Shown: positions 12,277 through 24,177, numbered from the stretch's first letter. The stretch: 64,000 nt of DNA from Thinopyrum elongatum (GCA_011799875.1 CM022298.1:495359180-495423179); one strand, 5' to 3'. The notes: a model not told the origin generated them from the letters alone. Translations and numbers: made by a program.

Positions 12277-12294
12277 TCCCCGGCAACGGCGCCA
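12277..12294 (-). promoter_or_regulatory. Primer binding site, tRNA-Asp type
   Basis: The plus strand carries TCCCCGGCAACGGCGCCA, identical to the 3' end of plant tRNA-Asp(GUC) as I know it, so the element strand can pair with it. It sits ten bases inside the 5' LTR. Use of tRNA-Asp is characteristic of Athila-lineage elements. Confidence 0.85.
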
Positions 12295-12304
12295 GAAAAG
12301 AGCT

Positions 12305-13328
12305 TGATGTCTACTACACAACTTGTTCTTGTAGACTCGTGTTGGGCCTCCAAGCGCAGAGTTTTGTAGGAGAGTAGCAAATTTCCCTCAAGTGGATGAC
12401 CTAAGGTTTATCAATCCGTGGGAGGCGTAGGATGAAGATGGTCTCTCTCAAACAACCCTGCAACCAAATAATAAAAAGTCGCTTGTGTCCCCAACACACC
12501 AAATACAATGGTAATTTGTATAGGTGCACTAGTTCGGCGAAGAGATGGTAAATAAAGCGTAGTAATGATAGTAGATATTGATTTTTGTAAAAGGAACAAT
12601 AAAAAACAGCAAGGTAGTAATTGATAAAACGGAGCACAAACGGTATTGCAATGCTTGAAAATGAGGCCTAGGGTCCATACTTTTGCTAGTGCAATCTCTC
12701 AACAATGCTAATCTAATTGGATCATATAACCATCCCTCAACGTGCGATGAAGAATCACTCCAAAGTTCTTATCTAGTGGAGAACATAATAAGAAAGTGTT
12801 TGTAGCAATTCTTTCCGATCGATCTATCCAAGAGTTCGTACTAAAATAACACCAAGTTATTCTTTCCGATCGATCTATCAAGAGTTCATATTAAAATAAC
12901 ACAAGTTATTCTTTCCGATCGATCTATCAAGAGTTCATACTAAAATAACACCAAAACAAATTCAGATTCATAATACTCAATCCAACACAAAGAACCTCAA
13001 AGAGTGCCCCAAGATTTCTACTGGAGAAACAAAGACGAGAACGTGCATCAACCCCTATGCATAGATTACCCCAATGTCACCTCGGGAATCCGCGAGTTGA
13101 GTGCCAAAACACATATCAAGTGAATCAATATGATACCCCATTGTCACCACGGGTATTCATAGCAAGACATACATCAAGTGTTCTCAAATCCATAAAAGTA
13201 TTCAATCCGATAAAACCAAATCTCAAAGAGAAAACTCAATTCACAACAAGATAGAGAGGGGAAAACACCATATGATCCAACTATATTAACAAAGCCCGTG
13301 ATACATCAAGATCGTGACATCTCAAGAA

Positions 13329-13366
<38 letters not shown>

Positions 13367-13961
13367 TAAACACATAGCTACTGGTACAAACCCTCAGCCC
13401 CGAGGGTGGACTACTCCCTCCTCATCATGGTGGCCGCCGGGATGATGAAGATGGCCACCGGTGATGATTTCCCCCTCCGGCAGGATGCCGGAACGGGGTC
13501 TAGATTGGTTTTTCATGGCTACAGAGGCCTGCGGCGGCGGAACTTCTGATCTAGGGTTACCCCGAGGGTTTTTGGAATATTTGGCAATTTATAGGGCGAA
13601 GAGGCGGTGTGGGAGGCCACCGAGGTGGGCACAACCCACCAGGGCGCGCCTGGGCCCCAGGCGCGCCCTGGTGGGTTGTGCCCCCCTCGGGGCACCCCTC
13701 TGGTACTTCTTTGGCCCATCCTAGGTCTTCTGGTCCAAAAAAATTCTCCAAAATTTTTCGCTGCATTTGGACTCCGTTTGGTATTGATTTTCTGCGATGT
13801 AAAAAACAAGCAAAAAACAGCAACTGGCACTGGGCACTATGTCAATAGGTTAGTCCCAGAAAATGATATAAAGTTGCTATAAAATGATTGTAAACCATCT
13901 AAGAATGATAATATAACAGCATGAATACTTCATAAATTATAGGTACATTGGAGACGTATCA
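12305..13961 (-). repeat. 5' LTR of the Athila-like element
   Basis: The 1657-base LTR copy is 5' on the element strand and bounded by TGAT...ATCA-type ends. It differs from the other LTR by scattered point changes and by an expanded GA microsatellite (about 13332-13363). The TSD copy GGTGG follows at 13962-13966. Confidence 0.9.
13332..13363. repeat. GA microsatellite in LTR
   Basis: An uninterrupted GA run of about 32 bases. The matching place in the other LTR (about 6893-6909) has about half as many units, so the two copies have diverged in length since insertion. Confidence 0.9.
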
Positions 13962-13966
13962 GGTGG

Positions 13967-14538
13967 TCGTTCCGGCTTCTCTGTTATTCAGGCAAAAAGG
14001 GTATAGATAATAAAAGCAGTTTTAAATGTGTCTCTGTATCTTCAGCTGACAAGGACACAGGGAAGACAATCGACATGTGTCAATAGAATGCATATGAAGA
14101 GACAGAGAGAATTTGAGAGATAAGCACAAAAGGGGTTGGGGTCCGATCACATTCACTCAGCGCAGAAAATGGCAACTTGGAGACATAGCTATAAGTGAAT
14201 GTTGTAGAGGATATATATAGATATCAGTGAAGACCAAGTTGAACATTGCAAAGATAAATCATGAAGACAAGGCAATGTTGAAGACAAACCAACTTTGAAG
14301 ATAATTCAACTTGACGCCAAACAAAAATCTTCAAGAAAGGTTGGTGGTGGCGTTACCCACCATACAGGAAGTATTAGACCCAGACACGGCACACAATTAT
14401 CGTGGCGCTCCGAAGTCAAATTCCACATTAATGTATTCACACTCAGAGGGTATGTCTTCATGAATTGAAGAGATACGTTACTTTGTGTGTTGCGCACCTA
14501 AGTCATCAAAATGCATAAGCGTTAGGATGTGTGTCCAT
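13967..14538. other. Sirevirus A spacer between pol and the extra ORF
   Basis: No gene. The segment aligns with 51660-52370 of Sirevirus B, including a small hairpin-like GGTGGCGTTACCCACC at about 14345-14360 (copy B near 52176-52191). Short open frames here are shared by both copies through descent and show no domain. Confidence 0.5.
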
Positions 14539-17500
14539 TCACAAGACATTTGAGGATTCTAAGATATTTAGCTCACACCGCAGCTTGCAAAATCTTTTCT
14601 CATCCAAGGGCTTCATGAAGATATCTCCCAATTGCTCTTCAGTGTTAACGTGAATGATATCAATGTATTCCTTCAACACATGATCTCCGAGAAAATGATG
14701 ACGAATCTGAATGTGCTTTGTCTTCGAGTGCTGAACTGGATTGCGAGCAATCTTGATGGTGCTTTCATTGTTGCAGTAGAGGGGCACATGCTTCATGTTG
14801 ATGCCATAGTCCTTGAGGGTTTGCTTCATCCAGAGAAGCTGAGCGCAGCAAGATCCAGCAGCAATGTATTCATATTCAGCAGTGGAGAGTGATACACAGT
14901 TCTGCTTCTTTGAAGACCAACAAACAAGAGATCGTCCAAGAAAGTGACATGTGCCTGATGTGGACTTGCGATCAACCTTGTCACCAGCATAATCAGCATC
15001 TGAGTATCCAACTAGATCAAACTCTGAGCCCTTTAGATAGCATAATCCTAGCGTTGGGGTGTGAGCCAAATATCGAAGTATTCGCTTCACCGCAAGGTGA
15101 TGTGATTCCTTTGGTGCCGCTTGGAATCGGGCACACATGCAAACGCTAAGCATTATATCTGGCCTAGATGCACATAAGTACAATAAAGAACCAATCATGG
15201 AGCGGTATACCTTTTGATCGAACTCTTTACCATTGTCGTCGGAGCCCAATTGACCTTTGGTTGGCATTGGCGTCGTGTATCCTTTGCAATCTTGCATTCC
15301 AAACTTCTTCAAGAATTCTTTGAGGTATTTTTCTTGTGATATGAAGATGTCATTTCTCTGTTGACGGATTTGAAGACCAAGGAAGAATTTCAGCTCACCC
15401 GTCATGGAAATTTGATATTGCTCTTGCATCATATGCCCAAACTCATCACTGTATCTCTTATCAGTGCAGCCAAAGATAATGTCATCCACATAAATTTGGC
15501 ATGCAAACAATTCTCCATCATATGTCTTCATGAAGAGAGTGGGATCAAAAGAACTAGGTTTGAAGCCTTTGCTCTTCAGGAAGTCTTTGAGTGTGTCATA
15601 CCAAGCGTGAGGTGCTTGTTTGAGGTCATACAGTGCCTTGTTGAGTTTGTAGACCATATCAGGACGCTTTGGATCTTCAAAACCAGGTGGTTGAGCTACA
15701 TATACTTCTTCTTCAATTTTGCCATTGAGGAAGGCACTCTTCACATCCATTTGATACAAAAGGATGTTGTTGTGGTTGACATAGGCTAACAGTATTTGAA
15801 TGGCTTCGAGCCTAGCCACAAGAGCAAAGGTTTCATCGAAGTCAATTCCTTCTACTTGTGTGTAGCCTTGAGCAACGAGACGAGCTTTGTTTCTGACCAC
15901 TTGACCATGTTCATCTTGCTTGTTGCGATAGATCCATTTGGTGCCTATTATATTGTGCTTGCGAGGATCAGGACGTTTGACAAGCTCCCAGACATTGTTC
16001 AGCTCAAATTGTTGAAGTTCTTCTTGCATAGTTTGAATCCATTCAGGTTCCATGAAGGCTTCATCAACTTTCTTGGGTTCAGATATAGAGACAAATGCAA
16101 AGTGTCCACAGAAGTTTGCTAGCTGTGTTGCTCTTGATTGAGTGAGGGGACCAGGTGCATTGATACTATCGATGATCTTCTCAATCTGAACTTCATTAGC
16201 AACCCGAGGATGAACAGGGCGAAGACTTTGCTCTTGCTGATTGCTATCTTCTTTAGTATTATCTTTAGACTGAGCATTGTCTTCACATGTAGTAGGTGCT
16301 GGGACGACAATCTCCTCTTCTGCATGTTCCTCGGTGGGTATGATTTCTCCAGTACCCATCATCTTGATAGATTCACTAGGGGAAGCTTCATCTAGCACAT
16401 TTGGCAGGTGCTCTCTTTGCGAGCCGTTAGTCTCATCGAACCGCACATCTACAGTTTCAACCACTTTATAGTGAAAGAGGTTGAAGACTCTGTAGGTGTG
16501 CGAATCCTTTCTGTAACCAAGCATAAAACCTTCATGTGCTTTCGGTGCAAATTGTGAAGTGTGATGTGGATCCTTGATCCAGCACCTAGCACCGAAGACT
16601 TTAAAATAGCTTACGTTTGGCTTCTTACCAGTGAGTAGTTCATAAGATGTCTTCTTAAGAAATTTGTGAAGATAAACTCTGTTGATGATATGGCATGCAG
16701 TATCAATGGCTTCAGGCTAGAATTTTCTTGGAGTCTTGTACTCATCAAGCATCATACGAGCCATCTCAATAAGGGTCCTATTCTTGCGCTCCACGATGCC
16801 ATTCTGCTGAGGAGTGTATGGAGCAGAGAGCTCATGAGTGATGCCCAATGTACCAAGATAAGTGTCGAGGCCAGTGTTCTTGAATTTTGTGCCATTGTCA
16901 CTCCTGATGTGCTTGATCTTGATGCCATAGTTGGTCATGGCATGGTTGGCGAAGTGTCTGAAGACATCCTGCACTTCAGTCTTGTAGAGAATTATGTGCA
17001 CCCAAGTGTATCTTGAATAATCATCAACAATAACGAAGCCATAAAGATGTGCAGTGGTAGTAAGAGTAGAGTAGTGAGCAGGGCCAAATCAGTCCATGTG
17101 TAGCAGCTCGAAGGGGCGTGATGTAGTCATGATTGTCTTCGAGGGATGCTTGGCCCTAGTCATCTTCCCGGCTTCACAAGCACCACATAGATGATCCTTC
17201 TTGAACATGATGCCCTCGATGCCAATGATATGCTTCTTCTTCACAAGAGTGTGCAAGTTCCTCATGCCTGCATGTCCTAGCCTTCGATGCCAGAGCCAAC
17301 ACTCTGAAGCCTTTGCTAGAAGACATACGGCAAGCTGTGGTTCTGTGGAGAAATCTACCATATACAGATCACCTCTTCGATAGCCTTCGAAGACTAGAGA
17401 TTTGTCAGATTCCATGAGCACAAGGCAACGATATTTTCCAAATATCACAATCATATTCAGATCACAAAGCATTGAGACATACATTAAGTTGTATCCAAGG

Positions 17501-17682
17501 GATTCAACAAGCATCACTTTATCCATGTGCTGATCCTTTGAGATAGCAACTCTACCTAAGCCCAATACCTTGCTTTTACCAGTGTCAGCGAACGTGATGT
17601 GGCTTTTTGTAGATGGATGTAGGGTTGAATCCATGAGAAGACTTCGATCACCAGTCATGTGGTTAGTGCATCCACTGTCCAT
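14539..17682 (-). pseudogene. pol: Sirevirus A pol: protease, integrase, RT, RNase H
   Basis: One frame runs from 17682 to the stop at 14539, broken by stops at 17091-17089 and 16719-16717. In order: a Copia protease motif DSGCTNHM at the start; the integrase zinc region (WHRRLGHAG followed by CGACEAGK); the integrase core with HMD, RSDNGTKF and the QQNGIVERKNR block carrying the catalytic Glu; reverse transcriptase with YVDD at 15492-15481; and RNase H with YSDADYAGD. The RNase H CDN motif reads YCNNES here against YCDNES in copy B, a change of a catalytic Asp. The order integrase before RT identifies Ty1/Copia. Gag lies in another frame, so at least one frameshift separates them in this copy, whereas copy B keeps one frame. 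The polyprotein would have cut, copied and integrated the element; this copy cannot. Confidence 0.9.
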
Positions 17683-17689
17683 TATCCAC

Positions 17690-20479
17690 TCAGTAGCTTT
17701 CGGAGTCGTACCCTACAGTGTAGTTAGTGGGATAGGCTTCACCAAGAGTATTGTGAAGCATAAACATTTGACATACAAGCATACTATCAAAGTTAAGATT
17801 CTTGGATGGTATGATGGGATGCTCATCAAGAAACCCAGGGACAAAATAAATGGTAAGACCATTTTGGCACTTAATCTTGCGTCCCACAAGATGTTTTAGG
17901 TCCCCAGCATTGTCTTCAGAAGTCAATGATTTCCGGCTGGAGACCTTTCCCTGCAAGAGAAGTTAATTCTTCTTAACCACCCACATCTTAAGGGGTGGCT
18001 TAGAATCAATGAGTCTAAGTGCAGCATCTGAGAACTTTGGCTTTGGAGCCCTAGCATAGTTTTGCAGGAGGTGAATAGTACTCAAAAGAATATGCAGAAA
18101 ACTTCTTTGATCTGTGAACATAGTGGTTAGATGAAACACGCTCATATTCATGAGTCTGATGATAATTTCCCTGCAAAACATTGGCGTTAGGGTGACCTTG
18201 TGAGGTCCTCTGTTTGTATGAAGCCTTTGGGCCATATGAAGCCTTTGGTCTGGGCCTAGTGGTGTCATGATGACATTCACAGGAAGCTTCTCAAGACAAT
18301 TTTTGGGTATCCAGATCTTCTTCAAAGGTGGCCCATTCCTGCAGTTAGTACCAATAAACCTGGCAAATACTTCACCATTCTGATTCTTAGACAGCTTATA
18401 ATTGGAGTCAAAGGACTCATCAATGATAATGGGGTTAGCACAAGTGAAGCCAGATAAAGTAGATGGATCTACTGAAGGACCCTTTGCAGCAACCCATGTG
18501 GTTTTGGGGTACTGCTCAGGCTTCCAGTAAGAACCATCAGCATTCATTTTCCTCTCGAAACCAACACCCTCTTTCCTAGGGTTTCGGTTCAGAATCTGTT
18601 TCTTGAGGACATCACATAGTGTCTGATGCCCTTTGAGGCTTTTGTACATGCCTGTTTCAAGCAATGTCTTCAACCTGGCATTCTCATCAGCAATAGTAGT
18701 GGTATCCTCAGAAGAGGGGTTAGTTACCACATCAGCAGTTGAAGGTATTGCAACATCAGAGGCAGTAGAACATTCAGCAATAGAGACAACATTGTCACGC
18801 TCAAGGCATTTTAAACATGGTGGCACAAAATCTTCCTGAGCGGAACTGATCTGTTGAGCGAGTAGTGAATCGTTCTCCTTTTGAAGATCTTCATGAGACG
18901 CTCTCAGTTTCTCGAGATCTTGCTTCCTTTGAAGATAATCATAGGAAAGCTTCTCATGAGTGGCTAAGAGGGTTTCATGATGACTTTCAAGTTCTTCGTA
19001 CTTAACGCGAAGGTTTTTTATGTCTTTGATTAAGGACTGAGTTCGATTCATTTCCTCGTCCAATAGGGCATCACTTTTGTCTAGCAATTTTTGAATGTGT
19101 TCCATAGCAGTTTGTTGTTCAGTTGCAATTTTAGCAAGAGTCTTATAGCTTGGTTTGGATTCACATTCAGAGTCATCTTTACTGGAGGTTTGAAAGTAAG
19201 CATCGCGTGAGTTTACCTTGGCACCTCGTGACATGAAGCAGTAGGTCGGAGCAGAGTCGTCCTCATCATCGGCTTCAGCGTCGGCGGCGTGACCATTGTC
19301 TTCAGTGTTGAAGATGGACTTGGCGATGAATGCCGAAGCTAGAGCCAGGCTTGCCACGCCTGAATTAGACTCCTCCTCAGACTCCACCTCTGCCTCAGAA
19401 GCAGACTCCTCCTCTGAATCCATCTCCTTGCCAATGAATGCACGAGCCTTGCCAAATGAGCTCTTCTTGTGTGAGGAAGACTTTGATGAAGACTTCGAAG
19501 AAGACTTTGAGGATTTCTTCTTCTTCTTGTCATCAGAGTCATATTCCTTGCTCTTCTTCTTTTTCTTGGCTTCCTTGTCCCATTGAGGACATTCAGATAT
19601 GTAGTGACCTGGCTTCTTGCATTTGTGGCATGTTCTGTTCTTATAGTCACGAGAGGAAGCCTCATCATTCTTGGAACTGGATCTTGAAGATTTTCCGAAG
19701 CGATTCTTCTTGGAGAACTATTGGAACTTTCTCACGAGACTTGCTAGCTCTTTGCCAATGTCTTAGGGATCATCAAAACTGTAGTCAGATTCTTCTTCAG
19801 ATGAGGAAACAACTTTTGCCTTCAAAGCACGGGATCGGCCATAGTTGGGGCCATAGATATCTCTCTTCTCAGATAGCTGGAACTCATGTGTGTTGAGCCT
19901 CTCAAGTATGTCATATGGATCGAGATCTTTGAAGTCAGGGCGTTCTTGAATCATCAGGGCCAAGGTGTCAAATGAGTTGTCAAGAGATCTTAGTAGCTTC
20001 TTCACAATTTCATGCTTGGTGGTCTCAGTGGCGCCGAGTGCGTGAAGCTCATTTGTGATATCAGTGAGGCGATCGAACGTGAGCTGGACATTCTCATTGT
20101 CATTTCTCTTGAAGCAGTTGAAGAGATTGCGAAGTACATCAATCCTTGAGTCTCTCTGTGTTGAGACGCCTTCGTTGACCTTGGATAGCCAGTCCCAGAC
20201 TAGCTTTGCAGTTTCCAGAGCACTCACATGGCCATACTGTCCTTTGGTCAGATGACCACAGATGATGTTCTTGGCGGTTGAGTCCAGTTGCGCAAACCTC
20301 TTGACATCAGCAGCGGTGACACCTTCACCGACTTTGGGAACACCAATCCTGACGACATACCAGAGGTCAATGTCAATGGCTTCAAGATGCATGCGCATCT
20401 TATTCTTCCAGTAGGGGTAATCAGTGCCATCGAAGACGGGGCACGCAACGGAGACTTTGATTATCCCTGCAGTCGACAT
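17690..20479 (-). pseudogene. gag: Sirevirus A gag with zinc knuckle
   Basis: The ORF begins at the ATG at 20479 (MSTAGIIKV), 53 bases inside the primer site. The frame is broken by stops at 19765-19763, 19720-19718 and at 17963, and is then open again to 17690. The N-terminal 240 residues show the Copia gag pattern (FDGTDYPYWKNKMRMHLEA, then WDWL and LRSLDNSFDTLALMIQ). The zinc knuckle CHKCKKPGHYISEC is at 19630-19589, about residue 284, followed by Lys/Ser-rich and acidic tracts and a long, probably coiled-coil segment. Codon 24 is Trp here but a stop in copy B. The protein would form the particle and bind RNA. Large acidic and coiled-coil extensions are usual in Sirevirus gag. Confidence 0.88.
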
Positions 20480-20531
20480 AGCTAAAACTCCAGGTGGTTA
20501 AACCGAATCACACAGAACAAGGGAGCACCTT

Positions 20532-20543
20532 ACTCTAATACCA
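20532..20543 (-). promoter_or_regulatory. Primer binding site of Sirevirus A, mutated
   Basis: The plus strand reads ACTCTAATACCA where copy B has GCTCTGATACCA. On the element strand this is TGGTATTAGAGT against the Copia consensus TGGTATCAGAGC for initiator Met tRNA. It lies two bases inside the LTR. Confidence 0.75.
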
Positions 20544-20545
20544 AT

Positions 20546-21445
20546 TGAAAGTGCTAGTTATCGACTAGAGGGGGGGGGGTGAATAGGCGATTTTTATGAA
20601 AGTCTACAAAACATGAGGTCTTTGAAGACAGACAATCAAGTGGAACCTATATGATACGCAGCGGAAGATAAACTACACTAGACAGGCCATAGTCAAGTAA
20701 GCATTGTAATGAAAGCACAAGGACTAATAGCAGCTAGGTAGTACAGATCGGAATGGAAGATAGTATGAAGCCAAACAGGTAATAGTCTTCACACAGTGAA
20801 GTCAAACAGATCAGACAAACAAGCAATGACTTTATGAAGACAAAGTGAAATGTAAAGGAGGTAGAGGATAGAACCAGTAGCTTGGTGAAGACAAAGATTT
20901 GGTAGACCAGTTCCAGTTGCTGTGACAACTGTACGTCTGGTTAGGGAGGCTGAGATTGAACTCAGAAGACCACTTCTTCACCTTATTCCCCTTGAGCTAA
21001 GGACACCTAGTCCTCGCCCAATCACTCTGGTAAGTCTTCAAGGTAGACTACCAAACCTTCACAGACTCTGTTCACCGGCGATCCACAATGACTCTTGGAT
21101 CCTCAGAACGTGATGCCTAACCGGATGGAGGATACACAATCCTCAAGTGTAACAAGTCTTCAGGTCACTCGGACAGAAAGACTTCAGTGATGCCTTACAC
21201 TCTTTGGCTCTGGGTGTTTTGGGATTTGTCCTCGCAAGGATCTCTCTCTGAAAGGCTTCGGAGGTGGGTTGCTCTCAAACGACAAAAGCCGTGCACTACC
21301 TCTGAGCAGCCACCAATTTATGGTGTAGGGGGTGGGCTATTTATAGCCAGGAGGCAACCCGACATGATATGTCCGAAATGACCCTGAGTCAATAAGGAAC
21401 CGACACGTGTCCAACGGTCGGATTTCAAACACACGCGACAGCTTG
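20546..21445 (-). repeat. Partial 5' LTR of Sirevirus A
   Basis: It begins (plus strand) TGAAAGTGCTAG, equal to the inner LTR end of copy B at 58380, and stays alignable to about CAACGGTCGGATTT near 21412-21427. The remaining LTR (some 550 bases in copy B) is absent and BARE/Angela gag sequence follows. The palindrome GGCTATTTATAGCC at 21335-21348 holds the TATA-like box on the element strand. Confidence 0.75.
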
Positions 21446-21447
21446 GC

Positions 21448-23269
21448 TTGGGCTACAATGCGTTCCTAGAGAAAGCTAAGTTGAAAGATGATGGTAGCAA
21501 CTACGTGGACTGGGTCCGTAACTTGAGGATTATCCTCATTGCTGCACAGAAAAATTATGTCCTTGATGCACCGCTAGGTGACAGACCTACTGCAGGAGCT
21601 GATGCAGATGTTATGAATGCCTGGCAGGCTCGATCTAATGACTACTCGATAGTTCAGTGTGCCATGCTTTACGGCTTAGAACCGGGACTTCAAAGACATT
21701 TTGAATGCCACGGAGCATATGAGATGTTCCAAGAGCTGAACTTGATATTTCAAGCTAATGCCCGGGTTGAGAGATATGAAGTCTCCAACAAGTTCTATAG
21801 CTGTAAGATAGAGGAGAACAGTTCTGTCGGTGAACACATACTCAAAATGTCTGGGTATCATAACCACTTGACTCAGCTGGGAATTGATCTTCCAGTTGAG
21901 AGTGTTATTGACAGAGTTTTTCAGTCACTGCCACCAAGCTACAAAGGCTTCGTGATGAACTATAATATGCAAGGGATGATGAAAATGATTCCCGAGCTCT
22001 TCGTGATGCTGAAATCGATGGAGGTAGAAATCAAGAAAGAGCATCAAGTGTTGATGGTTAACATGACCACTAGTTTCAAGAAAAAGGGCAAGGGAAAGAA
22101 AGGGATATTCAAGAAGAATGGCAAGCAAGTTGTCGCTCCCATGAAGATGCCCATAGTTGGACCCAAGCCTGAAACCGAGTGCTTCTACTGCAAAGGAAAT
22201 GGTCACTTGAAGCGGAACTGCCCCAAGTACTTGGAAGATAAGAAGGATGGCAAAGTGAACAAAGGTATATTTGATATACATGTTATTAATGTATTCCTTA
22301 CTAATGCTCGTAGTACCGTCTGGGTATTTGATACTGGTTCAGTTGCTCATATTTGTAACTCGAAACAGTAGCTGCGGAATAAATGAAGATTGGCTAAGGA
22401 CGAGGTGACGATGCGCGTCGGGAATGGTTCCAAGGTTGATGTGATCGCCGTCGGCACGCTACTTCTACATCTACCTTCGGGATTAGTTTTAGACCTCAAT
22501 ATTTTATTTGGTGCCAGCGTTGAGCATGAACATTATATCTGGATCTTGTTTATTGTGAGACGGTTATTCATTTAAGTCAGAGAATAATGGTTGTTCTATT
22601 TATATGAGTAATATCTTTTATGGTCATGCACCTTTGATGAATGGTCTATTCTTGTTTAATCTCGATCGTAGTGATACATATATTCATAATATTGATGCCA
22701 AAAGATGCAAAGTTGATAATGATAGTGCAACATACTTGTGGCACTGCCATTTAGGTCATATTGGTGTAAAGCGAATGAAGAAACTCCATGCGGATGGACT
22801 TTTGGAATCACTTGATTATGAATCATTTGATAGTTGCAAACTATGGCTCATGGGTAAGATGACTAAAACTCCGTTCTCTGGAACAATGGAGTGAGCTAAT
22901 GACTTATTGGAAGTAATACATACCGATGTATGCGGTCCGATGAGTGTTGAGGCACGCGGCGGGTATCGTTATTTTCTAACCTTCACAGATGATTTGAGTA
23001 GGTATGGGTATATCTACTTGATGAAACACAAGTCTGAAACATTTGAAAAGTTCAAAGAATTTCAGAGTGAAGTGGAGAATCATCATAACAAGAAAATAAA
23101 GTTTCTACGATCTGATCGCAGAGGTGAATATTTGAGTTACGAGTTTGGCCATCATTTAAGACAATGTGGAATTGTTTCACAACTCACGCCACCTAGAACA
23201 CCACAGCGTAATGGTGTGTCTAAATGTTGTAACCGTACTTTATATGGTGCGTTCTATGATGTCTCTTAC
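21448..23269 (+). pseudogene. gag-pol: BARE/Angela gag, protease and N-terminal integrase
   Basis: From 21448 the frame gives gag (FLEKAKLKDDGSNYVDWVRN), the zinc knuckle CFYCKGNGHLKRNC (22180-22221) and the protease motif FDTGSVAHIC. Stops follow at 22369-22371 and 22384-22386, a frameshift near 22500, and a further stop at 22892-22894. The integrase zinc region (LWHCHLGHIG) and core (HTDVCGPM, RSDRRGEY) are readable. The third catalytic residue is lost: the usual GVSER is GVSKC here. Sequence ends where the Tat element begins. The apparent ATG at 21448 lies at the chimeric junction and is not the native gag start. Confidence 0.88.
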
Positions 23270-24177
23270 TGTAGGTGCAACGAACATCCGCGTTCGTTGA
23301 CCAGACTCATACACAGGCGTGCTAACGATCGTACATCCAACACCAACATGAAATGAAAGGCCAAGCCAGAGAAGCCGCTCTTCGTGAGATCAAGGAGAAC
23401 ATTAAGAAGAACAAAGCAGCAGGATATCACCTTGGGAAGCCCTCCCTTTCCGGGTAGGAGAGCCCGGCCAGGTCGAGACCACCTCGAAGGCAAGTCTAGA
23501 ATTACCCTGGCAAGCCTGCCGGGGCCGCCAAGACCAAACCGCCGCCAAGACAGCACCGCTCCACCGCACTGCAACGCCAGTCACTTATCGATGCGGTGTC
23601 GAGCCCCCCAGGTGATTAAGTGGCACTCATTAAGCATGTGGCAGCTTGCTGGAAGACAGATCACACCCATTTGAAACCCGTCAAGAGGCGTGTCAAGATT
23701 ACAAGCAGAAGATGGCTAAGCAGCGATATAAGCTTGCCGGGGATGCACCCCCGCAGGCCACCTAAGGTAGCATTTATGGCATTTTGTCCTAAGTGCCAGA
23801 GTTAGGTATGATAGCACTGTTGGCTATCTAATCATAAGATAATGTCCATTTTGCCACTCTGGTTACCCCTTGAGCTATAAAAGGTGGTCCAAGGCAACCT
23901 AGAGAGGGATTCGGACCCTCACACACTTGTACTCGCATAGCAGCTCTCCCCGAGGCCGCCTTGCCAGGCTTGAGCACTGCGTGTTCCTCATGTTCCTCCA
24001 TCCAATCCACCAAAGCAGGAGTAGGGTTTTACGCTTCTTAGCGGCCCAAACCTGGGTAAAAACCACCAGAGTCTCATCGTCGTGCTGCCTCATGGCCTCC
24101 GCTCTTTGTGCAACGTGACTCCCCCTGCCAAACCACAAAGGGGCCCATGGCCCCATAGGTGATCGTGTCCACCCACG
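23270..24177 (+). repeat. 5' LTR of the Tat element
   Basis: 908 bases, starting TGTAGGTGCAACGAAC (TGTCGGTGCAAC in the partner) and ending GTGTCCACCCACG. A clear TATA box (CTATAAAAGG) is at 23875-23884. It is longer than the 3' LTR by 82 bases: a 73-base segment (23721-23793) between CTAAG repeats and a 9-base TCCTCATGT-type repeat near 23985. Confidence 0.88.
23875..23884 (+). promoter_or_regulatory. TATA box in the Tat 5' LTR
   Basis: GAGCTATAAAAGG lies about 605 bases into the LTR. The same box is in the 3' LTR at about 34566-34576. It is the likely core promoter for the genomic transcript. Confidence 0.6.

Larger units (their letters stand above)
5866..13961 (-). mobile_element. Non-autonomous Athila-like LTR retrotransposon, complete
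   Basis: Two long direct repeats (5866-7505 and 12305-13961) flank a 4.8-kb internal region and are bounded by a perfect GGTGG duplication. On the minus strand the LTR starts TGATACGTCTCC and ends GTAGACATCA. A primer site complementary to the 3' end of tRNA-Asp follows the 5' LTR; this is the primer used by Athila-lineage Gypsy elements. The only protein is a gag-like ORF with a zinc knuckle. No protease, RT, RNase H or integrase can be found, so it must have moved with enzymes supplied in trans. It lies inside Sirevirus A. The LTR resembles a very common Triticeae family (Sabrina/WHAM/Sumana group), but I cannot fix the name without a search. Confidence 0.88.
3098..21445 (-). mobile_element. 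Sirevirus-type Copia retrotransposon A (Maximus-like), incomplete
   Basis: In minus-strand order the element has a partial 5' LTR (20546 to about 21445), a primer site like the initiator-Met site (20532-20543), gag (to 17963), pol in Copia order protease-integrase-RT-RNase H (17682-14539), and a long extra ORF (5156-3098). The Athila-like element 5866-13961 is inserted between pol and the extra ORF. Removing it rejoins the flanks at the GGTGG duplication. Gene order and sequence match Sirevirus B at 46204-59879 throughout. The 3' part of the extra ORF and the 3' LTR are missing beyond 3097, and the outer part of the 5' LTR is lost at the junction with the BARE/Angela element. Sirevirus is established family knowledge for Copia elements with a gene after pol; the Maximus label is from memory. 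Confidence 0.85.

Noticed and set aside
12277..12294. tRNA-Asp gene fragment
   Set aside because: Only the 3' 18 bases match and they sit just inside an LTR, so this is a primer site.
14632..17899. Plus-strand open frames antisense to Sirevirus A pol and gag
   Set aside because: They are shadows of the real minus-strand coding; no domain and no support from copy B at matching positions beyond shared descent.
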